From: Nemertoderma westbladi
Taxonomy: Eukaryota; Xenacoelomorpha; Nemertodermatida; Nemertodermatidae
DNA: 64,000 bases
Direction of reading: 5' to 3'
Assembly (NCBI GenBank): GCA_032718475.1
Contig: JAUCBJ010009144.1
Coordinates: 62,001-126,000 of the forward strand
Below, in pieces: positions 37,021 through 50,200 of this stretch. The notes beneath the pieces were generated by a model. That model ran no database searches, was not told the origin of the DNA, and saw nothing but the letters and a program-made list of their open reading frames with translations. How positions within the stretch are numbered: the stretch's first letter is position 1; the number at the start of each line of letters is the position of its first letter. The translations under genes were made by a program, and so were the position numbers.

Positions 37021-40000
37021 TTTATAGATGTAATCAGTTGTTATTTGCTACGTCTTTCCGCTGGAGATGGATGAATTTTGATTGTGTCAGAACACCCCCT
37101 ATCTGTGGCTTTCTGAGTGGAGAGATAAGTAGCCTATCTCCCTATTAATATTGTTGTGTTCTAGAATATTTTTTATAGTTTCATCGTATTGCCAAAGTGA
37201 CTAGAGCTGAAGTTGTCTCATAATACAATAATTCACCTCAAATATCTCAGCTATTTCATGAACATAGTGAAGTATTAAATCCCTGTCAAAATCCTTGGTA
37301 TTTTTCTGCAATAATTTATCAAAATATCCTATAACCATATCGATTTTAATATTTATAACTTCTAACCCACTCCACGAGATAGATAATCTTAAATGAAAAT
37401 CAAAAGAACAGGTAACACTTACATTTATAGAAGTAATCAGCTGTTATTTGCTACGTCTTTCCGCTGGAGATGGATGAATTTTGATTGTGTCAGAACACCC
37501 CCTATCTGTGGCTGTCTGAGTGGAGAGATAAGTAGCCTATCTCCCTGTTAATATTGTTGTGTTCTAGAATATTTATTATTGTTTCATCGTATTGCTAAAG
37601 TGGCTGGAGCTAAAATTATTTCATGAACATAATGAAGTATTAAAGCCATGTCAAAATAATTGGTGTTTTTCTGCAATAATTTATCAAAATATCCTATAAC
37701 CATATCGATTTTAATATTTATAACTTCTAACCCACTCCACGAGATAGATAATCTTAAATGAAAATCAAAAGAACAGGTAACACTTACATTTATAGAAGTA
37801 ATCAGCTGTTATTTGCTACGTCTTTCCGCTGGAGATGGATGAATTTTGATTGTGTCAGAACACCCCTATCTGTGGCTGTCTGAGTTGAGAGATAAGTAGC
37901 CAATCTCCCTATTAATATTGTTGTGTTCTAGAATATTTATTATAGTTTCATCGCATTGCTAAAGTGGCTGGAGCTAAAGTTATTATGTAATGCAATAATT
38001 GACCTCAAATATCTCAGCTATTTCATGAACATAATGAAGTATTAACCCTATTAAACCCGGGGGGGGGTCAATATGACCCCTCCCATGGTTTTTTTATTAT
38101 AATTCTGAAACAAACGCAGTTGGGAATCTGAAATTTTATGACTTTTCCTAAAAATCTATTGTCTTCCTAGTAGTGAAAACCGTTTTCAAAAATATTGGGT
38201 ACTTTTCGAGTTATAGCACCATTTTTTAACCCTACTTTTGGCACTTTTTTTGAGACGTTTTTTGAAAATTACATTTCATTAAATATGAATTGTAACATCT
38301 CTATTTTTGATTTACACCGGTTTTTTGGTGTTAGAAATTTGATGGAATTCATATCAATTGATTTAGAAATTTCAAACTTGTATTTTTCGGCGGGTACCAA
38401 ATTTTGGTGCCAGCACCAAATTTTGAAATAAGTCAATTTTGTAAATTGAACGTTTGAAACTTGTTTTTTACGCAATTGGGGTTTTTTGGGTTTCTGGATT
38501 CGATGAAATATATACGAGTTGCACCAAGCGTATCAAACTTGTATTTTTCGGTGCTGTGTGCAAATTTTGGTGCTAGCACGAAATTTTGAAAATCCATTCA
38601 ATAGATAAAATTGCTTGTGACAATTTATTTCTTGCGTTTTAGAGGTTTATGGCTGTTCTGAATTCAATGGAAAATATAATTATCGAACTAGACATCTCAA
38701 ACTTGTATTTTTCGGATGTGGGTGCAAAATGTGGTGCTAGCACCAAATTTTGAAAACCATCAAATATATCAATTGATTGTGTCACCTTGTTTCTTGCGTT
38801 ATACGGGTTTGTGATGGTTCTGAATTCAATGGAATCAGTAAAAATTTCATAAGAGTTCTCAAACTTGTATTTTTCGCCGGTGGGTGAAAATTGTTGTGCC
38901 AGCACCAAATTTTGGAAAATATGCAAATTGATAAGTAGATAGTATCACCTTGTTTCTTGCGTTATACGGGTTTATGAGGGTCCTGAATCCGATGGAATCA
39001 ATAAAAACAGCACTGGACATCGCAAACTTGTACTTTTTGGTGATGGGTACGAAATTTGGTGCTAGCACCAAAATTTGCCAAATTACGCCGAAAAATACAA
39101 GTAGCAATGATCTGGCAGATTAGAAATGTATTCCATTAGAATCAGCACCCTCGAAAACCTGAAAATGTGAATTTATGGCATCGTATAAGTGAATTAAAAA
39201 TTTTGTGTTCTAACTGAAAAGTGCTGGTTACTTGTTTTTTTCATTTTTTTCCTACGCAGAGAGGACTAAACAGCCATTTATAGTAATCATATCATTTTTT
39301 AATATTTTCCAATGTATTTTGCACCCCAGAAAACCTGTATTGAAAAATAATTAGCCGAAAATGTAACTTTCAAATTTGGTGAAAATTGTGCACTACTTGT
39401 AATTTTGGTGCTGCAATATAACCACCCCAGTACATTTTTTCGAAAATTTTTTTTTTCGGTCGGATCCAGACAAGTGAGACCTACGTACAAACAAAAAATC
39501 AGACGTTTTCGTAAATATTTCTAGATTTTAGAGGGGGGGGTCAATATGACCCCCCCCCGGTATTTGTACAACATTTTATAGCCCGGTACTAATAGGGTTA
39601 AATCCATGTCAAAATCCTTGTTATTTTTCTGCAATAATTTATCAAAATATCCTCTGATTTTTTTCAAATACCATATCAATTTTCATATTTATAACTTCTA
39701 TCCCACTCCACGAGATAAAGAATCTTAAATGAAAGTCAAAAGAACAGGTAACACTGACATTTATAGAAGTAATCAGCTGTTATTTGCTACGTCTTTCCAC
39801 TGGAGATGGATGAATTTTGATTGCGTCAGAACACCCCCTATCTGTGGCTGTCTGAGTTGAGAGATAAGTAGCCTATATCCCTATTAATATTGTTGTGTTC
39901 TAGAATATTTATTATAGTTTCATCGTATTGCTAAAGTGGCAGGAGCTAAAGTTATTATGTAATGCAATATTTTACCTCAAATATCTCAGCTATTTCATGA

Positions 40001-40190
40001 AAATAATGAAGTATTAAAGCCATGTCAAAATCCTTGGTGTTTTTCTGCAATAATTTATCAAAATATCCTCTGATTTTTTACAAAAACCATATCGATTGTC
40101 ATATTTATAACTTCTATCCCACTCCATGAGATAGAGAATCTTAAATGAACGTCAAAAGAACAGGTAACACTTACATTTATAGAAGTAATC
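37021..40190. repeat. Tandem duplication carrying a transposon, copy 2
   Basis: Second copy of the block at 33451-36619. At about 40190 the sequence switches into the register of the copy start again (cagttgttatttg, then the gctttctgag monomer) for about 300 bases, which marks the recombination junction of an unequal exchange. Confidence 0.85.
38046..39597. mobile_element. piggyBac-type MITE, family B, copy 2 (1552 bp)
   Basis: Flanked by TTAA at 38042-38045 and 39598-39601. It has the same length as the copy at 34475-36026, and I saw no difference between them when comparing several rows, including both homopolymer tracts (8 G and 9 C near the right end). Because the flanking satellite is duplicated too, this copy arose by duplication of the host array, not by a second transposition. 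Confidence 0.9.
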
Positions 40191-41856
40191 AGTTGTTATT
40201 TGCTACGTCTTTCCGCTGGAGATGGATGAATTTTGATTGTGTCAGAACACCCCCTATCTGTGGCTTTCTGAGTGGAGAGATAAGTAGCCTATCTCCCTAT
40301 TAATATTGTTGTGTTCTAGAATATTTTTTATAGTTTCATCGTATTGCCAAAGTGACTAGAGCTGAAGTTGTCTCATAATACAATAATTCACCTCAAATAT
40401 CTCAGCTATTTCATGAACATAGTGAAGTATTAAATCCCTGTCAAAATCCTTGGTATTTTTCTGCAATAATTTATCAAAATATCCTCTGATTTTTTTCAAA
40501 AACCATATCAATTTTCATATTTATAACTTCTATCCCACTCCACGAGATAGAGAATCTTAAATGAACGTCAAAAGAACAGGTAACACTTACATTTATAGAA
40601 GTAATCAGCTGTTATTTGCTACGTCTTTCCGCTGGAGATGGATGAATTTTGATTGCGTTGGAACACCCCCTATCTGTGGCTTTCTGAGTGGAGAGATAAG
40701 TATCCTATCTCCCTATTAATATTGTTGTGTTCTAGAATATTCTTTATTGTTTCATCGTATTGCCAAAGTGACTAGAGCTGAAGTTAACTCATAATACAAT
40801 AATTCACCTCAAATATCTCAGCTATTTCATGAACATAATGAAGTATTAATTTAATTTTCTGCAATAATTTATCAAAATATCCTCTGATTTTTATCAAAAA
40901 CCACATCGATTTTCTTATTTATATCTTCTAACCCACTCCACGAGATAGAGAATCTTAAATGAAAGTCAAAAGAACAGGTAACACTTACATTTATAGAAGT
41001 AATCAGCTGTTATTTGCTACGTCTTTCCGCTGGAGATGGATTAATTTTGATTGTGTTGGAACACCCCCTATCTGTGGCTTTCTGGGTGGAGAGATAAGTA
41101 TCCTATCTCCCTATTAATATTGCTGTGTTCTAGAATATTTATTATTGTTTCATCGTATTGCTAAAGTGGCTGGAGCTAGAATTATTATGTAATGCAATAA
41201 TTCATTCAAAATCATTGGTGTTTTTCTGCAATAATTTATCAAAATATCCTCTGATTTTTTTCAAAAACCATATCGATTTTCATATTTATAACTTCTATCC
41301 CACTCCACGAGATAGAGAATCTTAAATGAACGTCAAAACAACAGGTAACACTTACATTTATAGAAGTAATCAGCTGTTATTTGCTACGTCTTTCAGCTGG
41401 AGATGGATGAATTTTGATTGTGTCAAAAAAAACCCTATCTGTGGCTTTCTGAGTGGAGAGATAAGTAGCCTATCTCCCAGTTAATATTGTTGTGTTCTAG
41501 AATATTTATTATAGTTTTATCGTATTGCCAAAGTGACTGGAGCTGAAGTTAACTCATAATACAATAATTCACCTCAATTTTGATTGTGTCAGAACACCCC
41601 CTATCTGTGGATGTCTGAGTGGAGAGATAAGTAGCCTATCTCCCTATTAATATTGTTGTGTTCTAGAATATTTATTATAGTTTCATCGCATTGCTAAAGT
41701 GGCTGGAGCTAAAGTTATTATGTAATGCAATAATTGACCTCAAATATCTCAGCTATTTCATGAACAACATAATGAAGTATTAAAGCCATGTCAAAATCCT
41801 TGGTATTTTTATGCAATAATTTATCAAAATATCCTCTGATTTTTTTCAAACACCAT

Positions 41857-41956
41857 NNNNNNNNNNNNNNNNNNNNNNNNNNNNNNNNNNNNNNNNNNNN
41901 NNNNNNNNNNNNNNNNNNNNNNNNNNNNNNNNNNNNNNNNNNNNNNNNNNNNNNNN
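41857..41956. other. Assembly gap of 100 N
   Basis: Exactly 100 N bases lie within the satellite, the usual placeholder for a gap of unknown size. The right side (tttgagaaataag at 41957) starts a copy of the three-monomer unit that also begins at 43205, 1248 bp later. Collapsed copies of that unit may be missing. Confidence 0.97.
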
Positions 41957-43890
41957 TTTGAGAAATAAGTAGCCTATCTCCCTATTAATATTGTTGTGTT
42001 CTAGAATATTTAATATAGTTTCATCGTATTGCTAAAGTGGCTGGAGCTGAAGTTGACTCATAATACAATAATTCACCTCAAATATCTCAGCTATTTCATG
42101 AACATAATGAAGTATTAAATCCATGTCAAATTCCTTGGTATTTTTCTGCAATAATTTATCAAAATATCCTCTGATTTTTTTCAAAAACCATATCAATTTT
42201 CATATTTATAACTTCTATCCCACTCCACGAGATAAAGAATCTTAAATGAAAGTCAAAAGAACAGGTAACACTTACATTTATAGAAGTAATCAGCTGTTAT
42301 TTGCTACATCTTTCCGCTGGAGATGGATGAATTTTGATTGTGTCAGAACACCCCCTATCTGTGGCTGTCTGAGTTGAGAAATAAGTAGCCTATCTCCCTA
42401 TTAATATTGTTGTGTTCTAGAATATTTATTATAGTTTCATCGTGTTGCTAAAGTGGCTGGAGCTAAAGTTATTATGTAATGCAATAATTCACCTCAAATA
42501 TCTCAGCTATTTCATGAACATAATGAAGTATTAAAGCCATGTCAAAATCCTTGGTGTTTTTCTGCAATAATTTAACAAAATATCCTCTGATTTTTTACAA
42601 AAATCATATCGATTTTCATATTTATAACTTCTATCCCACTCAACGAGATAAAGAATCTTAAATGAAAGTCAAAAGAACAGGTAACACTTACATTTATAGA
42701 AGTAATCAGCTGTTATTTGCTACGTCTTTCCGCTGGAGATGGATGAATTTTGATTGCGTTGGAACACCCCCTATCTGTGGCTGTGTGAGTGGAGAGATAA
42801 GTAGCCTATCTCCCTGTTAATATTGTTGTGTTCTAGAATATTTATTATAGTTTCATCGTATTGCCAAAGTGACTAGAGCTGAAGTTGACTCATAATACAA
42901 TAATTCACCTCAAATATCTCAGCTATTTCATGAACATAATGAAGTATTAAATCCATGTCAAAATCCTTGGTATTTTTATGCAATAATTTATCAAAATATC
43001 CTCTGATTTTTTTCAAAAACCATATCAATTTTCATATTTATAACTTCTATCCCACTCCACGAGATAAAGAATCTTAAATGAAAGTCAAAAGAACAGGTAA
43101 CACTTACATTTATAGAAGTAATCAGCTGTTATTTGCTACGTCTTTCCGCTGGAGATGGATGAATTTTGATTGTGTCAGAACACCCCCCATCTGTGGCTGT
43201 CTGATTTGAGAAATAAGTAGCCTATCTCCCTATTAATATTGTTGTGTTCTAGAATATTTAATATAGTTTCATCGTATTGCTAAAGTGGCTGGAGCTGAAG
43301 TTGACTCATAATACAATAATTCACCTCAAATATCTCAGCTATTTCATGAACATAATGAAGTATTAAATCCATGTCAAATTCCTTGGTATTTTTCTGCAAT
43401 AATTTATCAAAATATCCTCTGATTTTTTTCAAAAACCATATCAATTTTCATATTTATAACTTCTATCCCACTCCACGAGATAAAGAATCTTAAATGAAAG
43501 TCAAAAGAACAGGTAACACTTACATTTATAGAAGTAATCAGCTGTTATTTGCTACATCTTTCCGCTGGAGATGGATGAATTTTGATTGTGTCAGAACACC
43601 CCCTATCTGTGGCTGTCTGAGTTGAGAAATAAGTAGCCTATCTCCCTATTAATATTGTTGTGTTCTAGAATATTTATTATAGTTTCATCGTATTGCTAAA
43701 GTGGCTGGAGCTAAAGTTATTATGTAATGCAATAATTCACCTCAAATATCTCAGCTATTTCATGAACATAATGAAGTATTAAAGCCATGTCAAAATCCTT
43801 GGTGTTTTTCTGCAATAATTTAACAAAATATCCTCTGATTTTTTACAAAAATCATATCGATTTTCATATTTATAACTTCTATCCCACTCA
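41957..43890. repeat. Three-monomer unit (1248 bp) in tandem next to the gap
   Basis: 41957-43204 is repeated from 43205. Markers 1248 bp apart: ccatgtcaaattcc (42121 and 43369), gctacatctttcc (about 42303 and 43551) and aatttaacaaaatatcc (about 42571 and 43819). The second copy diverges near 43.89 kb. Confidence 0.85.
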
Positions 43891-44159
43891 ACGAGATAAA
43901 GTATCTTAAATGAAAGTCAAAAGAACAGGTAACACTTACATTTATAGAAGTAATCAGCTGTTATTTGCTACGTCTTTCCGCTGGAGATGGATTAATTTTG
44001 ATTGCGTTGGAACACCCCCTATCTGTGGCTTTCTGAGTGGAGAGATAAGTATCCTATCTCCCTATTAATATTGTTGTGTTCTAGAATATTTTTTATAGTT
44101 TCATCGTATTGCCAAAGTGACTAGAGCTGAAGTTAACTCATAATACAATAATTCACCTC

Positions 44160-47100
44160 AAATATCTCAGCTATTTCAAGAACATAATGAAGTATTAAAT
44201 CCATGTCAAATTCCTTGGTATTTTTCTGCAATAATTTATCAAAATATCCTCTGATTTTTTTCAAAAACCATATCAATTTTCATATTAATAACTTCTATCC
44301 CACTCAACGAGATAAAGTATCTTGTTGTGTTCTAGAATATTTTTTATAGTTTCATCGTATTGCCAAAGTGACAAGAGCTGAAGTTGTCTCATAATACAAT
44401 AATTCACCTCAAATATCTCAGCTATTTCATGAACATAATGAAGTATTAAATCCATGTCAAAATCCTTGGTATTTTTCTGCAATAATTTATCAAAATATCC
44501 TCTGATTTTTTTCAAAAACCATATCAATTTTCATATTTATAACTTCTATCCCACTCCACGAGATAGAGAATCTTAAATGAACATCAAAAGAACAGGTAAC
44601 ACTTACATTTATAGAAGTAATCAGCTGTTATTTGCTACGTCTTTCCGCTGGAGATGGATGAATTTTGATTGCGTTGGAACACCCCCTATCTGTGGCTTTC
44701 TGAGTGGAGAGATAAGTATCCTATCTCCCTATTAATATTGTTGTGTTCTAGAATATTTTTTATAGTTTCATCGTATTGCCAAAGTGACTAGAGCTGAAGT
44801 TTACTCATAATACAATAATTCACCTCAAATATCTCAGCTATTTCATGAACATAATGAAGTATTAAATCCATGTCAAAATCCTTGGTATTTTTCTGCAATA
44901 ATTTATCAAAATATCCTCTGATTTTTTTCAAAAACCATATCAATTTTCATATTTATAACTTCTATCCCACTCCACGAGATAGAGAATCTTAAATGAACAT
45001 CAAAAGAACAGGTAACACTTACATTTATAGAAGTAATCAGCTGTTATTTGCTACGTCTTTCCGCTGGGGAAGGATGAATTTTGATTGCGTTGGAACACCC
45101 CCTATCTGTGGCTTTCTGAGTGGAGAGATAAGTATCCTATCTCCCTATTAATATTGTTGTGTTCTGGAATATTTTTTATAGTTTCATCGTATTGCCAAAG
45201 TGACTAGAGCTGAAGTTTACTCATAATACAATAATTCACCTCAAATATCTCAGCTATTTCATGAACATAATGAAGTATTAAATCCATGTCAAAATAATTG
45301 GTGTTTTTCTGCAATAATTTATCAAAATATCCTCTGATTCTTTACTATAACCATATCGATTTTAATATTTATAACTTCTAACCCACTCCACGAGATAGAT
45401 AATCTTAAATGAAAATCAAAAGAACAGGTAACACTTACATTTATAGAAGTAATCAGCTGTTATTTGCTACGTCTTTCCGCTGAAGATGAATGAATTTTGA
45501 TTGTGTCAGAAAACCCCCTATCTGTGGTTGTATGAGTTGAGAGATAAGTAGCCTATCTCCCTATTAATATTGTTGTGTTCTAGAATATTTATTATAGTTT
45601 CATCGCATTGCTAAAGTGGCTGGAGCTAAAGTTATTATGTAATGCAATAATTCACCTCAAATATCTCAGCTATTTCATGAACATAATGAAGTATTAAATC
45701 CATGTCAAAATCCTTGGTATTTTTCTGCAATAATTTATCAAAATATCCTCTGATTTTTTTCAAAAACCATATCAATTTTCATATTTATAACTTCTATCCC
45801 ACTCCACGAGATAAAGAATCATAAATGAAAGTCAAAAGAACAGGTAACACTTACATTTATAGAAGTAATCAGCTGTTATTTGCTACGTCTTTCCGCTGGA
45901 GATGGATGAATTTTGATTGTGTCAGAACACCCCCTATCTGTGGCTGTCTGAGTGGAGAGATAAGTATAGCCTATCTCCCTGTTAATATTGTTGTGTTCTA
46001 GAATATTTAATATAGTTTCATCGTATTGCCAAAGTGACTAGAGCTGAAGTTGACTCATAATACAATAATTCACCTCAAATATCTCAGCTATTTCATGAAC
46101 ATAATGAAGTATTAAATCCATGTCAAAATCCTTGGTATTTTTCTGCAATAATTTATCAAAATATCCTCTGATTTTTTTAAAAAACCATATCAATTTTCAT
46201 ATTTATAACTTCTATCCCACTCCACGAGATAGAGAATCTTAAATGAACGTCAAAAGAACAGGTAACACTTACATTTATAGAAGTAATCAGCTGTTATTTG
46301 CTACGTCTTTCCGCTGGAGATGGATGAATTTTGATTGCGTTGGAACACCCCCTATCTGTGGCTTTCTGGGTGGAGAGATAAGTATCCTATCTCCCTATTA
46401 ATATTGCTGTGTTCTAGAATATTTATTATTGTTTCATCGTATTGCTAAAGTCGCTGGAGCTAAAATTATTATGTAATGCAATAATTCAGCTCAAATATCT
46501 CAGCTATTTCATGAACATAATGAAGTATTAAAGCCATGTCAAAATAATTGGTGTTTTTCTGCAATAATTTATCAAAATATCCTCTGATTCTTTACTATAA
46601 CCATATCGATTTTAATATTTATAACTTCTAACCCACTCCACGAGATAGATAATCTTAAATGAAAATCAAAAGAACAGGTAACACTTACATTTATAGAAGT
46701 AATCAGCTGTTATTTGCTACGTCTTTCCGCTGTTAGATGGATGAATTTTGATTGTGTCAGAACACCCCTATCTGTGGCTGTCTGAGTTGAGAGATAAGTA
46801 GCCTATCTCCCTATTAATATTGTTGTGTTCTAGAATATTTATTATAGTTTCATCGCATTGCTAAAGTGGCTGGAGCTAAAGTTATTATGTAATGCAATAA
46901 TTGACCTCAAATATCTCAGCTATTTCATGAACATAATGAAGTATTAAATCCATGTCAAAATCCTTGTTATTTTTCTGCAATAATTTATCAAAATATCCTC
47001 TGATTTTTTTCAAAAACCATATCAATTTTCATATTTATAACTTCTATCCCACTCCACGAGATAAAGTATCTTAAATGAAAGTCAAAAGAACAGGTAACAC

Positions 47101-47250
47101 TTACATTTATAGAAGTAATCAGCTGTTATTTGCTACGTCTTTCCGCTGGAGATGGATTAATTTTGATTGCGTTGGAACACCCCCTATCTGTGGCTTTCTG
47201 AGTGGAGAGATAAGTATCCTATCTCCCTATTAATATTGTTGTGTTCTAGA
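44160..47250. repeat. Multi-monomer block copied at offset 5912 bp
   Basis: About 44160-47250 recurs at about 50072-53162 (offset 5912), including a truncated monomer with the junction aaagtatcttgttgtg (44320 and 50232), gaatcataaatg (about 45812 and 51724) and ataagtatagcc (about 45963 and 51875). The first part is also present at 47741-49388 (offset 3581). Confidence 0.8.
46944..46947. other. Empty-site counterpart of the family B insertion (second)
   Basis: Flanks with cgcattgc, aattgacc and ccttgttattt match those of the family B element, with a single uninterrupted TTAA. Together with 32045-32048 this shows the pre-insertion sequence. Confidence 0.8.
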
Positions 47251-50200
47251 ATATTTTTTATAGTTTCATCGTATTGCCAAAGTGACTAGAGCTGAAGTTA
47301 ACTCATAATACAATAATTCACCTCAAATATCTCAGCTATTTCATGAACATAATGAAGTATTAAAGCCATGTCAAAATCATTGGTGTTTTTCTGCAATAAT
47401 TTATCAAAATATCCTCTGATTTTTTTCAAAAACCACATCGATTTTCTTATTTATAACTTCTATCCCACTCCACGAGATAGAGAATCTTAAATGAACGTCA
47501 AAAGAACAGGTAACACTTACATTTATAGCAGTAATCAGCTGTTATTTGCTACGTCTTTCCGTAGGAGATGGATGAATTTTGATTGCGTTGGAACACCCCC
47601 TATCTGTGGCTGTCTGAGTGGAGAGATAAGTAGCCTATCTCCCTGTTAATATTGTTGTGTTCTAGAATATTTATTATAGTTTCATCGTATTGCCAAAGTG
47701 ACTAGAGCTGAAGTTGACTCATAATACAATAATTCACCTCAAATATCTCAGCTATTTCAAGAACATAATGAAGTATTAAATCCATGTCAAATTCCTTGGT
47801 ATTTTTCTGCAATAATTTATCAAAATATCCTCTGATTTTTTTCAAAAACCATATCAATTTTCATATTAATAACTTCTATCCCACTCAACGAGATAAAGTA
47901 TCTTGTTGTGTTCTAGAATATTTTTTATAGTTTCATCGTATTGCCAAAGTGACAAGAGCTGAAGTTGTCTCATAATACAATAATTCACCTCAAATATCTC
48001 AGCTATTTCATGAACATAATGAAGTATTAAATCCATGTCAAAATCCTTGGTATTTTTCTGCAATAATTTATCAAAATATCCTCTGATTTTTTTCAAAAAC
48101 CATATCAATTTTCATATTTATAACTTCTATCCCACTCCACGAGATAGAGAATCTTAAATGAACATCAAAAGAACAGGTAACACTTACATTTATAGAAGTA
48201 ATCAGCTGTTATTTGCTACGTCTTTCCGCTGGAGATGGATGAATTTTGATTGCGTTGGAACACCCCCTATCTGTGGCTTTCTGAGTGGAGAGATAAGTAT
48301 CCTATCTCCCTATTAATATTGTTGTGTTCTAGAATATTTTTTATAGTTTCATCGTATTGCCAAAGTGACTAGAGCTGAAGTTTACTCATAATACAATAAT
48401 TCACCTCAAATATCTCAGCTATTTCATGAACATAATGAAGTATTAAATCCATGTCAAAATCCTTGGTATTTTTCTGCAATAATTTATCAAAATATCCTCT
48501 GATTTTTTTCAAAAACCATATCAATTTTCATATTTATAACTTCTATCCCACTCCACGAGATAGAGAATCTTAAATGAACATCAAAAGAACAGGTAACACT
48601 TACATTTATAGAAGTAATCAGCTGTTATTTGCTACGTCTTTCCGCTGGGGATGGATGAATTTTGATTGCGTTGGAACACCCCCTATCTGTGGCTTTCTGA
48701 GTGGAGAGATAAGTATCCTATCTCCCTATTAATATTGTTGTGTTCTGGAATATTTTTTATAGTTTCATCGTATTGCCAAAGTGACTAGAGCTGAAGTTTA
48801 CTCATAATACAATAATTCACCTCAAATATCTCAGCTATTTCATGAACATAATGAAGTATTAAATCCATGTCAAAATAATTGGTGTTTTTCTGCAATAATT
48901 TATCAAAATATCCTCTGATTCTTTACTATAACCATATCGATTTTAATATTTATAACTTCTAACCCACTCCACGAGATAGATAATCTTAAATGAAAATCAA
49001 AAGAACAGGTAACACTTACATTTATAGAAGTAATCAGCTGTTATTTGCTACGTCTTTCCGCTGAAGATGAATGAATTTTGATTGTGTCAGAAAACCCCCT
49101 ATCTGTGGTTGTATGAGTTGAGAGATAAGTAGCCTATCTCCCTATTAATATTGTTGTGTTCTTGAATATTTATTATAGTTTCATCGCATTGCTAAAGTGG
49201 CTGGAGCTAAAGTTATTATGTAATGCAATAATTCACCTCAAATATCTCAGCTATTTCATGAACATAATGAAGTATTAAATCCATGTCAAAATCCTTGGTA
49301 TTTTTCTGCAATAATTTATCAAAATATCCTCTGATTTTTTTCAAAAACCATATCAATTTTCATATTTATAACTTCTATCCCACTCCACGAGATAGAGAAT
49401 CTTAAATGAACATCAAAAGAACAGGTAACACTTACATTTATAGAAGTAATCAGCTGTTATTTGGTACGTCTTTCCGCTGGAGATGGATGAATTTTGATTG
49501 CGTTGGAACACCCCCTATCTGTGGCTTTCTGAGTGGAGAGATAAGTATCCTATCTCCCTATTAATATTGTTGTGTTCTAGAATATTTTTTATAGTTTCAT
49601 CGTATTGCCAAAGTGACTAGAGCTGAAGTTAACTCATAATACAATAATTCACCTCAAATATCTCAGCTATTTCATGAACATAATGAAGTATTAAAGCCAT
49701 GTCAAAATCATTGGTGTTTTTCTGCAATAATTTATCAAAATATCCTCTGATTTTTTTCAAAAACCACATCGATTTTCTTATTTATAACTTCTATCCCACT
49801 CCACGAGATAGAGAATCTTAAATGAACGTCAAAAGAACAGGTAACACTTACATTTATAGCAGTAATCAGCTGTTATTTGCTACGTCTTTCCGTAGGAGAT
49901 GGATGAATTTTGATTGCGTTGGAACACCCCCTATCTGTGGCTGTCTGAGTGGAGAGATAAGTAGCCTATCTCCCTGTTAATATTGTTGTGTTCTAGAATA
50001 TTTATTATAGTTTCATCGTATTGCCAAAGTGACTAGAGCTGAAGTTGACTCATAATACAATAATTCACCTCAAATATCTCAGCTATTTCAAGAACATAAT
50101 GAAGTATTAAATCCATGTCAAATTCCTTGGTATTTTTCTGCAATAATTTATCAAAATATCCTCTGATTTTTTTCAAAAACCATATCAATTTTCATATTAA

